Position numbers and translations under genes: made by a program. This document shows positions 9,458 through 19,646 of a stretch of DNA of 64,000 bases, piece by piece. A model generated the notes under the pieces. The model searched no databases. It was not told the DNA's origin and saw only the letters and a program-made list of their open reading frames with translations. Origin of the DNA: Niveibacterium sp. SC-1 (lineage in GTDB: Bacteria; Pseudomonadota; Gammaproteobacteria; Burkholderiales; Rhodocyclaceae); contig NZ_CP151275.1 in the NCBI RefSeq assembly GCF_038235435.1, forward strand, positions 3,162,001 through 3,226,000. Direction: 5' to 3'. Position 1 is the first letter of the stretch; every line of letters starts with the position of its first letter.

Positions 9458-11977
9458 ATGGCCGTCCCTCTTGAATTGATCGCCCCGCTGTCGGGCGTCA
9501 TGGTGCCCTTGAGCACCGTGCCCGATCCGGTGTTCGCCGAGAAAATGGTCGGCGACGGCGTGTCCATCGATCCCACCTCCTCCGAGCTGCTCGCGCCCGC
9601 AGCCGGACGCGTCACCCAGCTGCACGCCGCACATCACGCACTGACCATCACCACGGCCGAAGGCATCGAGATCCTTCTGCACATCGGCCTGGACACCGTC
9701 ATGCTCAAAGGCGAAGGCTTCACGGCCCTGGTCAAGGAAGGCGACACCGTATCCACCGGCCAACCCCTGATCCGCTGCGACCTTGAAACCGTCGGCCGCA
9801 AGGCGCGCAGTCTCCTGACCCAGATGGTGATTGCGAACGGCGAGCGTGTTGCGTCCATGACCGCCGCGAAGGGCGTCATCACCGCCGGCCGTGACGTGGT
9901 GCTGACCGTCAAGCTCGCAGGAGACGAAGGCAGCGCTGCCGAAGTCGGTGGCGAGACCCGGAATTCAGAAGCGGTGACCCTCCCCAATCCCGCCGGCCTG
10001 CATGCGCGCCCCGCCGCGGTGATCGCAGCCGAAGCGAAGAAGTACCGTTCCGACGTGCGCCTGGTGCGCGGTTCAGATTCGGCCAACGCCAAATCGGTCG
10101 TCGCGATCATGGGCCTCGCCACCCGTTTCCAGGACGTCATCCAGGTCCGCGCGACCGGTCCGGACGCCGCCCAGGCCGTCGCCAGTCTTTCCCGCCTGCT
10201 GGCCGAGGGGAGCGGGGAAAAACCGGGCGACGCACCGGCGCCCGCCACCGAGATCACGCCCGCCGCCCCGGTAGTGACCGCACGCGCGGCAGCCAGCGAT
10301 GCCAATGAATTCGTCGGCGTTTCCGCCTCGCCGGGTCTGGCTGTGGGCCGCGTCCTCCAGTACCGCCAGGAGGTGATCGCGGTCACCGAAAAGGGCGAAG
10401 GCGCCCAGCGCGAGCGGGCCCGCCTGGACAACGCCCTGCACGAAGCGCGTCAGCAGATCGAAGCCCTCAAGACCCGCCTTTCCGATCCGTCCAAGGCGCA
10501 GATTCTCGACGCCCACCTCGAACTGCTCGACGACCCCGATCTGAGCGACGCGACCCTGCAGGGCATCGGCCAGGACCGCAGCGCCGCCTTCGCCTGGCAA
10601 CAAGCGTTCACCGCCCAGGCGGCCACTTTGGAACGCCTGGACAACCCCCTCCTGCGTGAGCGCGGGAATGACGTGCGCGACGTGGGTCGCCGCGTTCTCG
10701 GCCTCATCGCCGGCGTGAAGCAAGGGCGCGTCGAAGTGCCGGCAAACACGATCCTCATCGCCGAGGAGCTCACCCCGTCCGACACCGCATCGCTGGACCG
10801 CGACAAGGTGCTCGGCTTCTGCACCACCACTGGCGGCGCCACGAGTCACGTGGCGATCCTCGCGCGCTCGCTCGGCATCCCTGCGATCTGCGGGATCGAC
10901 GAATCCGCCCTGCAGGTGGCGGACGGCACGCTGGTCGTGCTCGACGGCAGCCGCGGCGTACTGCGGCGCGATCCGGACGAGGCCAGCCTCAAGGAAGCTC
11001 AGGACCGCATCGCGCGCCAACTGGCGCGCCGCGAGCAGGAGCGCGCAGCGGCGGGTCAGCCAGCACGGACCTCCGACGGCCACCGCATCGAAGTGGTCGC
11101 CAACATCCGCAACGCCAAGGAGGCCGAGGAGGCTGTCGCGATCGGCGCGGAAGGCGTCGGCCTGCTGCGTTCGGAGTTCCTCTTCGACGATCGCGATACA
11201 GCCCCGACCGAAGAAGAGCAGGCGAACGAATACACCGCCGTGGCACGAGCACTCGGTCCGGAGCGCACCCTGGTAATCCGCACGCTGGATGTGGGTGGCG
11301 ACAAACCCTTGTCATACCTGCCGCTACCCAAGGAAGACAACCCCTTCCTCGGGCTGCGCGGCGTGCGCGTGAGCCTGGATCGCCCGGACATGTTCCGCGT
11401 GCAGTTGCGCGCGATCCTGCAGGCGGCGCCGCTCGGCAAGCTGCACATCATGTTCCCCATGATCGCATCGCTCGAGGAGCTGCGGGCCGCCAAGACCATC
11501 CTCGCCGAAGAGGCGCTGGCCACCGGCCACAACGCAAAGGTCGGCGTGATGATCGAAGTGCCGGCGGCCGCGATGATCGCCGACAAGCTTGCCGAAGAAG
11601 CCGACTTCTTCTCCATCGGCACCAATGACCTGACCCAGTACACGCTGGCGATGGACCGCGGCCATCCCAAGCTCGCCAAGCATGCCGACGCGCTGCATCC
11701 CGCGGTGCTCAAGCTCATCGGCCTGACGGTGGCTGGCGCGCACAAACACGGACGTTGGGTGGGCGTGTGCGGTGGCATCGCTTCCGACGCCATGGCCGTC
11801 GCGGCACTCGTCGGTCTGGGTGTGGATGAACTTTCGGTGAGCGTGCCCTCGGTGCCTTCGATCAAGGCGCAGCTCGCGCGCCTGTCGCTGGCCGAGTGCA
11901 AGGCCGTCGCCGAGGAAGTCCTCCAGTTGGGCACGGCCGCCGAAGTGCGCGCCCGTCTGGCCCGCTACGTCGAATAA
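9458..11977 (+). CDS. PTS multiphosphoryl transfer protein: EIIA(Glc)-HPr-enzyme I fusion
   Basis: This 839-residue cytoplasmic fusion carries the whole soluble phosphorelay from phosphoenolpyruvate to the sugar permease. Residues ~1-155 are a glucose-type EIIA (EILLHIGLDTV, phospho-His 75, partner His 60). Residues ~168-250 are HPr (NPAGLHARPAA, His 182). Residues ~285-839 are enzyme I, with GGATSHVAILAR (His 464), GVGLLRSEFLF in the PEP-binding barrel and the Cys of VGVCGG. The domain order matches NagF/FPr-type proteins. The permease gene follows after 15 bp, so these two genes suffice for transport. EIIA(Glc) may also have regulatory partners. Confidence 0.93.
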   Translation: MAVPLELIAPLSGVMVPLSTVPDPVFAEKMVGDGVSIDPTSSELLAPAAGRVTQLHAAHHALTITTAEGIEILLHIGLDTVMLKGEGFTALVKEGDTVSTGQPLIRCDLETVGRKARSLLTQMVIANGERVASMTAAKGVITAGRDVVLTVKLAGDEGSAAEVGGETRNSEAVTLPNPAGLHARPAAVIAAEAKKYRSDVRLVRGSDSANAKSVVAIMGLATRFQDVIQVRATGPDAAQAVASLSRLLAEGSGEKPGDAPAPATEITPAAPVVTARAAASDANEFVGVSASPGLAVGRVLQYRQEVIAVTEKGEGAQRERARLDNALHEARQQIEALKTRLSDPSKAQILDAHLELLDDPDLSDATLQGIGQDRSAAFAWQQAFTAQAATLERLDNPLLRERGNDVRDVGRRVLGLIAGVKQGRVEVPANTILIAEELTPSDTASLDRDKVLGFCTTTGGATSHVAILARSLGIPAICGIDESALQVADGTLVVLDGSRGVLRRDPDEASLKEAQDRIARQLARREQERAAAGQPARTSDGHRIEVVANIRNAKEAEEAVAIGAEGVGLLRSEFLFDDRDTAPTEEEQANEYTAVARALGPERTLVIRTLDVGGDKPLSYLPLPKEDNPFLGLRGVRVSLDRPDMFRVQLRAILQAAPLGKLHIMFPMIASLEELRAAKTILAEEALATGHNAKVGVMIEVPAAAMIADKLAEEADFFSIGTNDLTQYTLAMDRGHPKLAKHADALHPAVLKLIGLTVAGAHKHGRWVGVCGGIASDAMAVAALVGLGVDELSVSVPSVPSIKAQLARLSLAECKAVAEEVLQLGTAAEVRARLARYVE

Positions 11978-11992
11978 GAAAGGAAACCCATC

Positions 11993-13759
11993 ATGTTCAG
12001 CAATGCTTTTGGCTTCCTGCAGAAGATCGGCAAATCGCTGATGTTGCCGGTCGCCGTACTGCCGGTGGCAGGTCTGCTGCTCGGCATCGGCGCGGCCAAC
12101 TTCGGTTGGATCCCGGCCGACGTCTCCCACATCATGAAGGCGGCCGGTGACGTCGTCTTCGGCAACCTGCCGCTGATCTTCGCGATCGGCGTGGCCCTGG
12201 GCTTCACCGAGAACGACGGGGTATCGGCCATCGCGGCGGCGATCGGCTACATGGTGATGCTCGCCACCCTGGGCGTCATGGCCGGCATCTGGGGCGTCGA
12301 GCCCAAGACGGTGATGGGCATCCCGGCAATGGAGACCGGAGTGTTCGGCGGGATTCTCGCCGGCGGCCTCGCAGCCGCGATGTTCAACCGCTTCTACCGG
12401 ATTTCGCTTCCGCCTTATCTGGGCTTCTTCGCCGGCAAACGCTTCGTGCCCATCATCACGGCGATCGCCGCGATCGTGCTCGGGGCTGTGCTCTCGGTGG
12501 CCTGGCCGCCGGTCCAGGCGGGGATCAACATCTTCTCGCACTGGGCGGCACAGAGCGACCCGCGCCTGGCCGCGACGGTCTATGGCTTCATCGAGCGTCT
12601 GCTGATCCCCTTCGGCCTGCACCACATCTGGAACGTGCCTTTCTTCTTCGAGATCGGCACCTTCACCGATGCGGCCGGCAAGGTTGTGCACGGCGACATC
12701 GCGCGCTTCTTCGCGGGCGACCCCACCGCGGGCATCCTGTCTGGCGCCTTCCTGTTCAAGATGTGGGGCCTGCCCGCAGCAGCCATCGCGATCTGGCACA
12801 CGGCCAAGCCCGAGAACCGGGTGAAGGTCGGCGGCATCATGGTTTCGGCCGCGCTGACGTCCTTCCTCACCGGGATCACCGAACCGATCGAGTTCGCCTT
12901 CCTCTTCGTCGCCCCCCAGCTTTACGTGATCCACGCGGTGCTCGCGGCAAGCGCGCAGTTCATCATGAACACGCTGGGCGCGCACATGGGCTTCACCTTC
13001 TCGCAGGGCGGCATCGACTTCGTTGTCTTCAACATGTTCGGCCCGTACGCGCAGAAGTGGTGGCTGGTGCTGATCCTCGGCCCGATCTACGCCTTGATCT
13101 ACTACTCGGTCTTCCGCTTCGTGATCACGCGCTTCAACCTGAAGACCCCCGGCCGCGAGGACGAAACCGACGATGTCGTGGCAGGTGCTTCCGCGAGCGA
13201 GGGCGGGCGTTCGCTTGACCTGGTCCTGGCCTTCGGCGGGCGCAGCAACATCACGGCGCTCGACGCCTGCATCACCCGCCTGCGCATCTCGGTGAAAGAT
13301 CCGGCAAAGGTCGATCAGGCCAGGCTCAAGGCCATGGGCGCCGCGGGCGTAGTGATGGTCGGCAACGGCGTGCAGGCGATCTTCGGGCCGCTGTCGGAGA
13401 ACATGAAGACCGATATGCAGGAATACCTCAAGCATGCCGGTCCCGAGGCCGACGGTCCGGTGGCCGGAAGCGTGCCGGCCACGGCCAGCGCACCGCAGGC
13501 TGCAACGCCGAGCGGACCGGATGCTTCGCAACGTGCCCGCGCCGAGAAGATCCAGCTCGCACTGGGCGGCAAGGCCAACGTGAGCAGTATCGAAGCTGTC
13601 GCGATCACGCGTCTGCGGGTCAAGCTGGCCGATCCGGCCAAGATCGACGCGGCCGCTTTGCGTAACCTCGGCGTGCCAAGCAGCGTGGCACTGGCGAGCG
13701 GCGCAACGGACCTCATCGTCGGCCAGGATGCCGCGTTGCTGGCCGCCGCGCTGAGTTGA
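11993..13759 (+). CDS. ptsG: PTS glucose/N-acetylglucosamine permease EIIC-EIIB with extra degenerate EIIB
   Basis: This 588-residue membrane permease closely resembles E. coli PtsG over ~480 residues. EIIC (1-385) has about ten membrane segments and the motifs [10 protein letters not shown] and [13 protein letters not shown] (405-480) has the phospho-Cys in LDACITRLR (Cys 426). After a Pro/Ala-rich linker (483-515) a second EIIB-like domain (516-588) has Ala at the position of that Cys (EAVAITRLR, Ala 537), so it cannot be phosphorylated the same way. Glucose is the best guess; N-acetylglucosamine is possible. Ribosome-binding site AAAGGA. Confidence 0.9.
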   Translation: MFSNAFGFLQKIGKSLMLPVAVLPVAGLLLGIGAANFGWIPADVSHIMKAAGDVVFGNLPLIFAIGVALGFTENDGVSAIAAAIGYMVMLATLGVMAGIWGVEPKTVMGIPAMETGVFGGILAGGLAAAMFNRFYRISLPPYLGFFAGKRFVPIITAIAAIVLGAVLSVAWPPVQAGINIFSHWAAQSDPRLAATVYGFIERLLIPFGLHHIWNVPFFFEIGTFTDAAGKVVHGDIARFFAGDPTAGILSGAFLFKMWGLPAAAIAIWHTAKPENRVKVGGIMVSAALTSFLTGITEPIEFAFLFVAPQLYVIHAVLAASAQFIMNTLGAHMGFTFSQGGIDFVVFNMFGPYAQKWWLVLILGPIYALIYYSVFRFVITRFNLKTPGREDETDDVVAGASASEGGRSLDLVLAFGGRSNITALDACITRLRISVKDPAKVDQARLKAMGAAGVVMVGNGVQAIFGPLSENMKTDMQEYLKHAGPEADGPVAGSVPATASAPQAATPSGPDASQRARAEKIQLALGGKANVSSIEAVAITRLRVKLADPAKIDAAALRNLGVPSSVALASGATDLIVGQDAALLAAALS

Positions 13760-13783
13760 TCCCGGTCGGCGCAGTGCAGGATG

Positions 13784-13807
13784 AGGGCACCTTCGGGTGC
13801 CCTTTTT
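13784..13807 (+). terminator. Rho-independent terminator of the PTS operon
   Basis: An 8-bp stem AGGGCACC/GGTGCCCT (13784-13791, 13796-13803) with a TTCG tetraloop is followed by TTTT, starting 24 bp after the permease stop. Confidence 0.88.
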
Positions 13808-13902
13808 CTTGGGTAGGGCGGGATGAAGGGCAGGCAAACCGCCGACACCTCCGGCAGCCATGTTTGATACCTTCCCGCCATTGCATTCAGCGGGACCCCG
13901 CC

Positions 13903-14505
13903 ATGACGACCCGACTCGAGCAGCAGCTCGCCTTCATCCTGGAAATCGACAAGCTCAAGGGCGTGCTGCGCCAGAGCCTGATCTCGGACGGCTCGCGACG
14001 TGAAAACTCGGCCGAGCATTCCTGGCAGATCGCGCTCATGGCCCTGCTGCTCGCCGAACATGCGGATGAACCCGTAGATGCGGCCCGCGCTGCGACCATG
14101 CTGCTGATCCACGACATCGTGGAGATCGACGCGGGCGACGCCTTCCTCTACGACGAAGCCGCACAGGCGGCCAAGGCTTCGCTGGAACAGAAGGCGGCGA
14201 CACGCCTCTTTGGCCTTCTGCCGCAGGAGCAGGCCACGCGCCTCCACAGCCTGTGGGAGGAATTCGAAGCGGGCGAGACGCCAGACGCGCGCTACGCGCG
14301 TGCGATGGATCGGCTGATGCCGATGATGCTCAATGTGGCGACCGAAGGCCGCGCGTGGCGCACCAATGGCGTAACAGCGGACAAGGTGCTCGCCCGCAAC
14401 GCGGTGATTGCCGAAAGCTCGCAGGCGCTCTGGGATTACGCGGAGGCCATGATCGGGCAGGCTGTCACGAGAGGACTCATTCCTGCGAAGGGGGCCGCGT
14501 TGTGA
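13903..14505 (+). CDS. HD-domain phosphohydrolase (YfbR/HDDC2-like)
   Basis: This 200-residue HD-superfamily protein has the metal-binding pattern NSAEHSWQIALMA (first His) then LLIHDIVEIDAGD (the HD dyad), and a later Asp in ARAMDRLMPM. The family includes 5'-deoxynucleotidases of the YfbR/HDDC2 type, so a nucleotide monophosphatase role is likely but the substrate is not shown. The frame is open back to 13756, but that part crosses the PTS terminator, so the ATG at 13903 is chosen. Confidence 0.8.
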   Translation: MTTRLEQQLAFILEIDKLKGVLRQSLISDGSRRENSAEHSWQIALMALLLAEHADEPVDAARAATMLLIHDIVEIDAGDAFLYDEAAQAAKASLEQKAATRLFGLLPQEQATRLHSLWEEFEAGETPDARYARAMDRLMPMMLNVATEGRAWRTNGVTADKVLARNAVIAESSQALWDYAEAMIGQAVTRGLIPAKGAAL

Positions 14506-14530
14506 GAGGTCAGCACCGATAACGGCAGAA

Positions 14531-14562
14531 ATGAAAACGGGCGCCTGGGCGCCCGTTTTCAT
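14531..14562. terminator. Bidirectional terminator between convergent genes
   Basis: A perfect 13-bp inverted repeat (14531-14543 with 14550-14562) has a 6-nt loop and AAAA/TTTT flanks inside the stem. It lies between the convergent HD-domain gene and the desaturase gene, so it can serve both strands. Confidence 0.8.
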
Positions 14563-14599
14563 TGAGTCCGATCCGGATCCGGCTGACGCCGGTCGGGCA

Positions 14600-15769
14600 T
14601 CAGGCCGCGTAGGTGCGCAGGCGCAGCGAGAACTCTTCGAGCTGGCGGATACCGCTCGCCTCGGCGCGTGCGCACCAGTCTTGCAGGCGGCCCACGAGCT
14701 GTTCGCGGCTTGCGTTCGAGCGCGCCCACAACTGCACGAGTTCGCGCTTCATGGCGTCGATCTGTTGCAGACGCGGGCTGGTGCTCAGGGTTTGCTCGAA
14801 CTGTTCGTACTGCACGGCAGGCACGCCATCCGCGCGTTCGGCGTGCAGCCAGCGGCGGAAGGCACGCAGATCCAGCTTGTGGCCGTCGGCCTGCAGCTTG
14901 CTCAGTTCTTCCTTGTAGATTTCCTTGAGGCTCAGCGCGTAGCGACGCATCACGTCGTAGCGGTGGGTAACGATAGCCTGCAGGGTGTCGAAATCCACCA
15001 CCGGCTTGGCTGCCGAGAAGCGCGGCTGCGGGATGGTCTTCTTCACGGTGGCCAGGCCCAGCATCGAAAGAATGCGGATGTACATCCAGCCGATGTCGAA
15101 CTCGTACCACTTGGCCGACAGCTTGGCCGAGGTGGCAAAGCTGTGGTGGTTGTTGTGCAGCTCTTCGCCGCCGATCAGGATGCCCCAGGGGAGGATGTTG
15201 GTCGCGGCATCGGTGCAATCGAAGTTGCGGTAGCCCCAGAAGTGCGCGAGGCCGTTGATGACGCCGGCCGCCCAGAAGGGGATCCAGATCATCTGCACCG
15301 CCCAGATCGTCAGGCCGAGCGGCCCGAAGCAGATCAGGTTGACGATCATCATGATCGCGATACCGTAGACCGAGTGAGAATAGACGTTGCGCTCCATCCA
15401 GTCGTCCGGCGTGCCGTGACCGTAGCGCGACATGGTTTCAGCGTTCTTGGACTCGGCACGATAGAGCTCGGCGCCGCGCCACAGCACGGTGGAAAGGCCG
15501 AGGATCTGCGGGCTGTGCGGGTCTTCTTCGGTTTCGCACTTGGCGTGGTGCTTGCGGTGGATGGCCGCCCACTCCTTGGTGACCATGCCGGTCGTCAGCC
15601 ACAGCCAGAAACGGAAGAAGTGGCTGGGGATGGGATGCAGGTCCAGCGCACGGTGCGCCTGGTGACGGTGCAGGAAGATCGTGACGGAAGCGATCGTGAT
15701 ATGGGTCAGCACCAGGGCTACGACGATGTAGCCCCACCAAGGCAGGTCAAACAGACCGGAAAACGACAT
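14600..15769 (-). CDS. Acyl-CoA/fatty acid desaturase
   Basis: This 389-residue integral membrane di-iron desaturase shows the three histidine boxes of the family: HRHQAHR (~35), HRKHH (~71) and HNNHH (~200). Hydrophobic segments lie between them (about 10-30, 140-160, 170-190). Such enzymes put a cis double bond into saturated acyl chains, usually delta-9, adjusting membrane fluidity. The C-terminal ~120 residues are soluble and helical, as in other proteobacterial members. It has a 159-bp leader back to the mscS end and probably its own promoter. Confidence 0.93.
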   Translation of the reverse strand: MSFSGLFDLPWWGYIVVALVLTHITIASVTIFLHRHQAHRALDLHPIPSHFFRFWLWLTTGMVTKEWAAIHRKHHAKCETEEDPHSPQILGLSTVLWRGAELYRAESKNAETMSRYGHGTPDDWMERNVYSHSVYGIAIMMIVNLICFGPLGLTIWAVQMIWIPFWAAGVINGLAHFWGYRNFDCTDAATNILPWGILIGGEELHNNHHSFATSAKLSAKWYEFDIGWMYIRILSMLGLATVKKTIPQPRFSAAKPVVDFDTLQAIVTHRYDVMRRYALSLKEIYKEELSKLQADGHKLDLRAFRRWLHAERADGVPAVQYEQFEQTLSTSPRLQQIDAMKRELVQLWARSNASREQLVGRLQDWCARAEASGIRQLEEFSLRLRTYAA

Positions 15770-15928
15770 CAGAGAGTTACCTCAAAAAGCGGCTGAGCGC
15801 ATCTGGTCAGCCCGGGCCCGCCCGGAACGGACGGGCAATTCAACCTTGTAGTCTACGCGAACCCACCGGTACTCGCACAGATCGCCGGCTGGCGCGGCCG
15901 GCCGGCGATCTTCCTGCCTCGGCACACT

Positions 15929-17230
15929 TTATCCGGCCGCAACAGCCGGTATCGCTACCTCGGCATTGAGGAGGCGAATATCGCGCTGCGGGAAGGGGAT
16001 CTCGATTCCCTCCTCCTTGAAACGACGCCAGATCTCCCGGTTGATGAGGGATCGGATGCCCAGCGAGCCTTGCACCGGGTCATAGATCCACAGGCCAAGT
16101 TCGAGGTCGATGCCGTTCTCGCCGAAATTCACCAGGAAGGCCGCGGGCTCCGGATCGTGCAGCACGCGCTCATGCACCTTGGCCGATTCGATCAGGATCT
16201 GCAGCGCGCGGTCGATGTCGGTCGCGTAGCCGACCTGGATCTTGATGGCGATCCGCACATTCTTGTCCGCATAGGTCTCGTTCTGGACGACGTTCGAGAT
16301 CAGGGTGTCGTTCGGCACGATCACCGTAACGCCCGTGGGCGCCTGCAGGACCGTGTAGCGCGTAGTGATCTCCTTCACCTCGCCACGTTCGACTCCCACG
16401 CTGATCACGTTGCCCAGACGGATGGAACGGTCGAGCAGGATGATGAACCCCGAGATGTAGTTGCTCGCGATCTTCTGCATGCCCAGGCCAATGCCCACGC
16501 CCAGCGCGCCGGAGAAGACCGACAGGGTCGTGAGGTCCAGCCCCAGCAGCGACATCGCCACCAGTACGCCGACGAGGGTCAGCACAGCCCGCAGCACCCG
16601 GGCGATCACCGCCTGAACGCTCGAATCCAGGTGTCGCGAGCGCATCACGCGCTCTTCGATCAATTCGCCGACCCACATCGCCAGCATCATTGTGGAGACG
16701 ATGGTGATCACGCCCTGGATCAGCAGCCAGACGGAAATACGCTGCTTGCCCAGATGGAAGGCGAGGCTATCGAACCACTCGATTACCTCGGGCAGCACGC
16801 CGATGAGGTCCAGCGCCACGACCGTCCAGACGATGATCGCGAGATAGCGTTCGGCACCGCGCAGCCAGCCCGAGCGCGCGAACACCTGTCGCAGTATCAG
16901 CTCGATCGAACGAATCACGATCAAGGCAAACGCGAGCCGGCCCGCCACGGTAAACACGGCATGCGCGTAGCCAAGATGGCGCATGACGAAGTTCCCGACG
17001 CCCAGCAGCACCCAGGCCAGGATGGGAAAGCTCAGGTGCAGGGCGAAACGGCCGAAGCCGGTGCGGACATCGCTCCGACGACGCAGCAGACGGGCCATCG
17101 ACCAGGCCAGCAGCACCAGCCCCAGGCAAACCGCAATCTCGACCTGCACGATCGACTCGGCAAGCAGATCCTTCCAGCCAAACAGGCTGGAAGGCATCGA
17201 GATCCGCGGCCCGGTCAACCGCTCATCCAC
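15929..17230 (-). CDS. Mechanosensitive ion channel, MscS family
   Basis: This 433-residue membrane protein has at least five predicted helices before the MscS pore helix and beta domain (GALGVGIGLGMQKIASN near residue 245, then the MscS beta core). Family members open under membrane tension to release solutes on osmotic downshock. The start is a GTG at 17228-17230 that overlaps the rsmB stop by 8 bp, so the gene is probably translated from the purN-DUF3108-rsmB transcript. Confidence 0.92.
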   Translation of the reverse strand: MDERLTGPRISMPSSLFGWKDLLAESIVQVEIAVCLGLVLLAWSMARLLRRRSDVRTGFGRFALHLSFPILAWVLLGVGNFVMRHLGYAHAVFTVAGRLAFALIVIRSIELILRQVFARSGWLRGAERYLAIIVWTVVALDLIGVLPEVIEWFDSLAFHLGKQRISVWLLIQGVITIVSTMMLAMWVGELIEERVMRSRHLDSSVQAVIARVLRAVLTLVGVLVAMSLLGLDLTTLSVFSGALGVGIGLGMQKIASNYISGFIILLDRSIRLGNVISVGVERGEVKEITTRYTVLQAPTGVTVIVPNDTLISNVVQNETYADKNVRIAIKIQVGYATDIDRALQILIESAKVHERVLHDPEPAAFLVNFGENGIDLELGLWIYDPVQGSLGIRSLINREIWRRFKEEGIEIPFPQRDIRLLNAEVAIPAVAAG

Positions 17231-18485
17231 GCTTGCGCTCCATCACGGCGGCGAAGAAGCCGTCAGTCCCGTGGCGCGCGGGATCGAGGTGCAGGCGCTC
17301 GCCGCAGTCGATGGCAATGCCCTGCCCTGCCAGCACCTCTTGCGCCGAGAGCGTCGTGAAATCCGGATGCGCGGCGAGAAAGGCCTCGACGATCGCATCG
17401 TTCTCCTCCGGCAGCACGCTGCAGGTCGCGTACACCAGTCGGCCGCCCGGCTTGAGCAGGCGCGCGGCGGCGGCGAGGATGGACCCTTGCTTGGCGGTCA
17501 TCTCGGCCACGGCCTTGGGCGTCTGGCGCCACTTCAGGTCCGGGTTGCGCCTGAGCGTCCCGAGGCCGCTGCAGGGCGCATCGACCAGCACGCGATCGAG
17601 CTTGCCGGCGAGACGCTTCAGACGCGCGTCGTTCTCATGCGCGATGGCCGAGGTATGCACATTCGACAAGCCCGAACGGGCCACCCGCGGCTTGAGGCGG
17701 GCGAGTCGCTTCTCGGCCGTGTCGAAGGCGTACAGACGTCCGGTCGAACGCATGAGTCCGCCGAGCAACAAGGTCTTGCCGCCGGCGCCGGCACAGAAGT
17801 CGGCCACCATCTCGCCGCGCTTGGGGGCGAGCAGGTAACCGAGCAACTGGCTGCCTTCGTCCTGCACCTCGATCGCGCCTTCAAGGAAAAGTGGATGGCG
17901 CGACAGGGCCGGTTTTTCCGCAAGACGGATTGCCAGCGGCGAGTAGTGCCCCGGCTCCGCCGCGACGTTCTCGGCCTTCAACTGCGCCAGCACGTCCTCG
18001 CGCTTGGCCTTGATCGGATTGACCCGCAAGTCCAGTGGCGCCGGCCGGTTGAGCGCCTGCGCCAGCGCCAGCATGCCGGCTTCACCGTGAACTTCGCTGA
18101 GGCGTTCGGCCAGCCAGTCCGGCAGATCGGACTGTTCGGCCGCGGTCAGCACTGGCGCCTCGGCTGCCTGTCGCTCGTTGAGCCAGGCCATCTCGCTCAG
18201 GGAGATCGCCTTTTCCAGCTGCCGGGCCGACAGGCCCTGCACCCGCACCAGGCCCGCCAGCAGCAGGCGTCGCGCAGTGGCGCGATCGCCGCACCAGCGC
18301 TGCAGGCGACGCAGGTTGCGCACCACGGCATAGACCGCTTCGGCAATGAAGCCGCGATCGCGATGACCCAGCGATTTGTCCTCGCGGAAGAAGCCCGAGA
18401 GCACCGCGTCGGCGGGATGGTCAAAGCGCAGCACCGAAGCCAGGGCCTCGGTCGCAGCGTCCAGATGTTGTCGCGTCAATTGCAT
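17223..18485 (-). CDS. rsmB: RsmB/NOP-family 16S rRNA m5C methyltransferase
   Basis: This 420-residue SAM-dependent RNA cytosine-C5 methyltransferase has a helical N-terminal domain. Its Rossmann domain carries DFCAGAGGKT for SAM binding, DAPCSGLG (one conserved Cys) and YATCSVLPEEND (the second Cys). The two cysteines form and release the RNA-protein adduct. RsmB targets C967 of 16S rRNA; RsmF is the alternative. The ATG at 18485 starts 2 nt after the upstream stop; a TTG two codons earlier would overlap it. Confidence 0.9.
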   Translation of the reverse strand: MQLTRQHLDAATEALASVLRFDHPADAVLSGFFREDKSLGHRDRGFIAEAVYAVVRNLRRLQRWCGDRATARRLLLAGLVRVQGLSARQLEKAISLSEMAWLNERQAAEAPVLTAAEQSDLPDWLAERLSEVHGEAGMLALAQALNRPAPLDLRVNPIKAKREDVLAQLKAENVAAEPGHYSPLAIRLAEKPALSRHPLFLEGAIEVQDEGSQLLGYLLAPKRGEMVADFCAGAGGKTLLLGGLMRSTGRLYAFDTAEKRLARLKPRVARSGLSNVHTSAIAHENDARLKRLAGKLDRVLVDAPCSGLGTLRRNPDLKWRQTPKAVAEMTAKQGSILAAAARLLKPGGRLVYATCSVLPEENDAIVEAFLAAHPDFTTLSAQEVLAGQGIAIDCGERLHLDPARHGTDGFFAAVMERKRG

Positions 18486-18487
18486 GG

Positions 18488-19639
18488 TCAACCCTTATAA
18501 AGCTCTTCTTCTTCCGGCGTGAGCCGGAAGTGGTATTGCGTTCCGTCCAGCACCATGTCGGTCGCAATCTCGTCGCCGACATAGCCCTGCTTGCGGTCCT
18601 CCACCCTCACCCGCACCGGCGCGTTGCGATGCTCGCGCGACAGCCAGATGTCGATGATGTATTCGCCGTTGCGCGTCTCGCAACGGAAATGCCGCGTCTC
18701 GACCACGCCCCAGGGCACACTCAGCCGCTCGTTCGCCACCTGGCTCAGGCTGGCCTCCTCGGCCCAGCGCCCACCTACCACCGTGAGGCTCAGCACCTCC
18801 TGCGAATCCGGCAGGAAGGCCAACTGGTGCGCAAGGCTCAGGATGTCCTGGGCGCCCGCCATCAAGGGCAGCGTCCGGGTCTGCGCGTCACGGGTCAAGA
18901 TCAGCGTGCGCGTGCCCCAGTAGAAGTTCGCGCTGCTGCGCTTGCCATTCAGATCCTCGGTGTAACTGCTGGGTGCGAGCCCTTCCCTACCCACCCAGCC
19001 CTGGCTTTCCTTCTTCCAGTCGAACTTGCGGAACAGTCGTACCAGCCCGACCGAGCGCGTGGTCTCGCTCATGCGATAGCGCTGCCCGTCGTGCGACCAG
19101 CGATGCACCATTTCGCCCACCTGCATGGCTTCGCCGTAGCGCACCTGATAGTGGATCTCGCCCTCGCGCGGCCAGGACTCCGTGGCCGCGGGATCGCTGG
19201 TCACAGGCGGCCCCGCGACCGGCTCCGACTGGGGAGCCTCCGGACCTTTGGCCTGGCCCTGCGGCGAGCTGCCGCCTTCGCCCGGCGTCGGGCTTGCCGG
19301 AGCGCTCGGCGTCTCGACACTGCTTGCGACCGCCGCGGGTGCCGGCAACGCGCCGCGATTGAGCACCTGGCGCGGCGTGCCGGCCTTGCGTTGCGCGGCT
19401 TGCGCGGGCCTCGGCGTCGGTTTGGCCGCGACGGCTTGCGGGACAGACGCGACCGGCTCGGTCGGCGGCGCGACCGTCGTCCGCTTGGCGGGCAGCTTGC
19501 GCAGGCTCGCCTCGATGCGCACCACGGGTTGCCGCAGAGGCACCTGCCAGGCCGGAGCGCTCAGGATGAGCGCATGCACCAGGAGCGACAGCCCGATGGC
19601 CCAGGCGAAGAACCGGTCCGTGCGCCGCGATTGCGCCAT
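18488..19639 (-). CDS. DUF3108-domain protein, membrane-anchored
   Basis: This 383-residue protein has an N-terminal hydrophobic anchor (about 12-32), then a Pro/Ala-rich disordered linker to about residue 155. A C-terminal DUF3108 domain of about 220 residues starts near GEIHYQVRYGE. The function of the family is not established. The long linker and single anchor suggest a periplasmic domain tethered to the inner membrane, similar in layout to TonB-like or envelope-spanning proteins. It is placed between purN (7 bp upstream) and rsmB (2 bp downstream), an arrangement I know from other betaproteobacteria. Confidence 0.8.
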   Translation of the reverse strand: MAQSRRTDRFFAWAIGLSLLVHALILSAPAWQVPLRQPVVRIEASLRKLPAKRTTVAPPTEPVASVPQAVAAKPTPRPAQAAQRKAGTPRQVLNRGALPAPAAVASSVETPSAPASPTPGEGGSSPQGQAKGPEAPQSEPVAGPPVTSDPAATESWPREGEIHYQVRYGEAMQVGEMVHRWSHDGQRYRMSETTRSVGLVRLFRKFDWKKESQGWVGREGLAPSSYTEDLNGKRSSANFYWGTRTLILTRDAQTRTLPLMAGAQDILSLAHQLAFLPDSQEVLSLTVVGGRWAEEASLSQVANERLSVPWGVVETRHFRCETRNGEYIIDIWLSREHRNAPVRVRVEDRKQGYVGDEIATDMVLDGTQYHFRLTPEEEELYKG

Positions 19640-19646
19640 GCGCGCG

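Noticed and set aside
11324..13861. Minus-strand open frame of 845 codons
   Set aside because: It lies opposite the PTS fusion and permease genes, crosses their junction and the terminator, and is rich in His/Arg/Asp without any domain.
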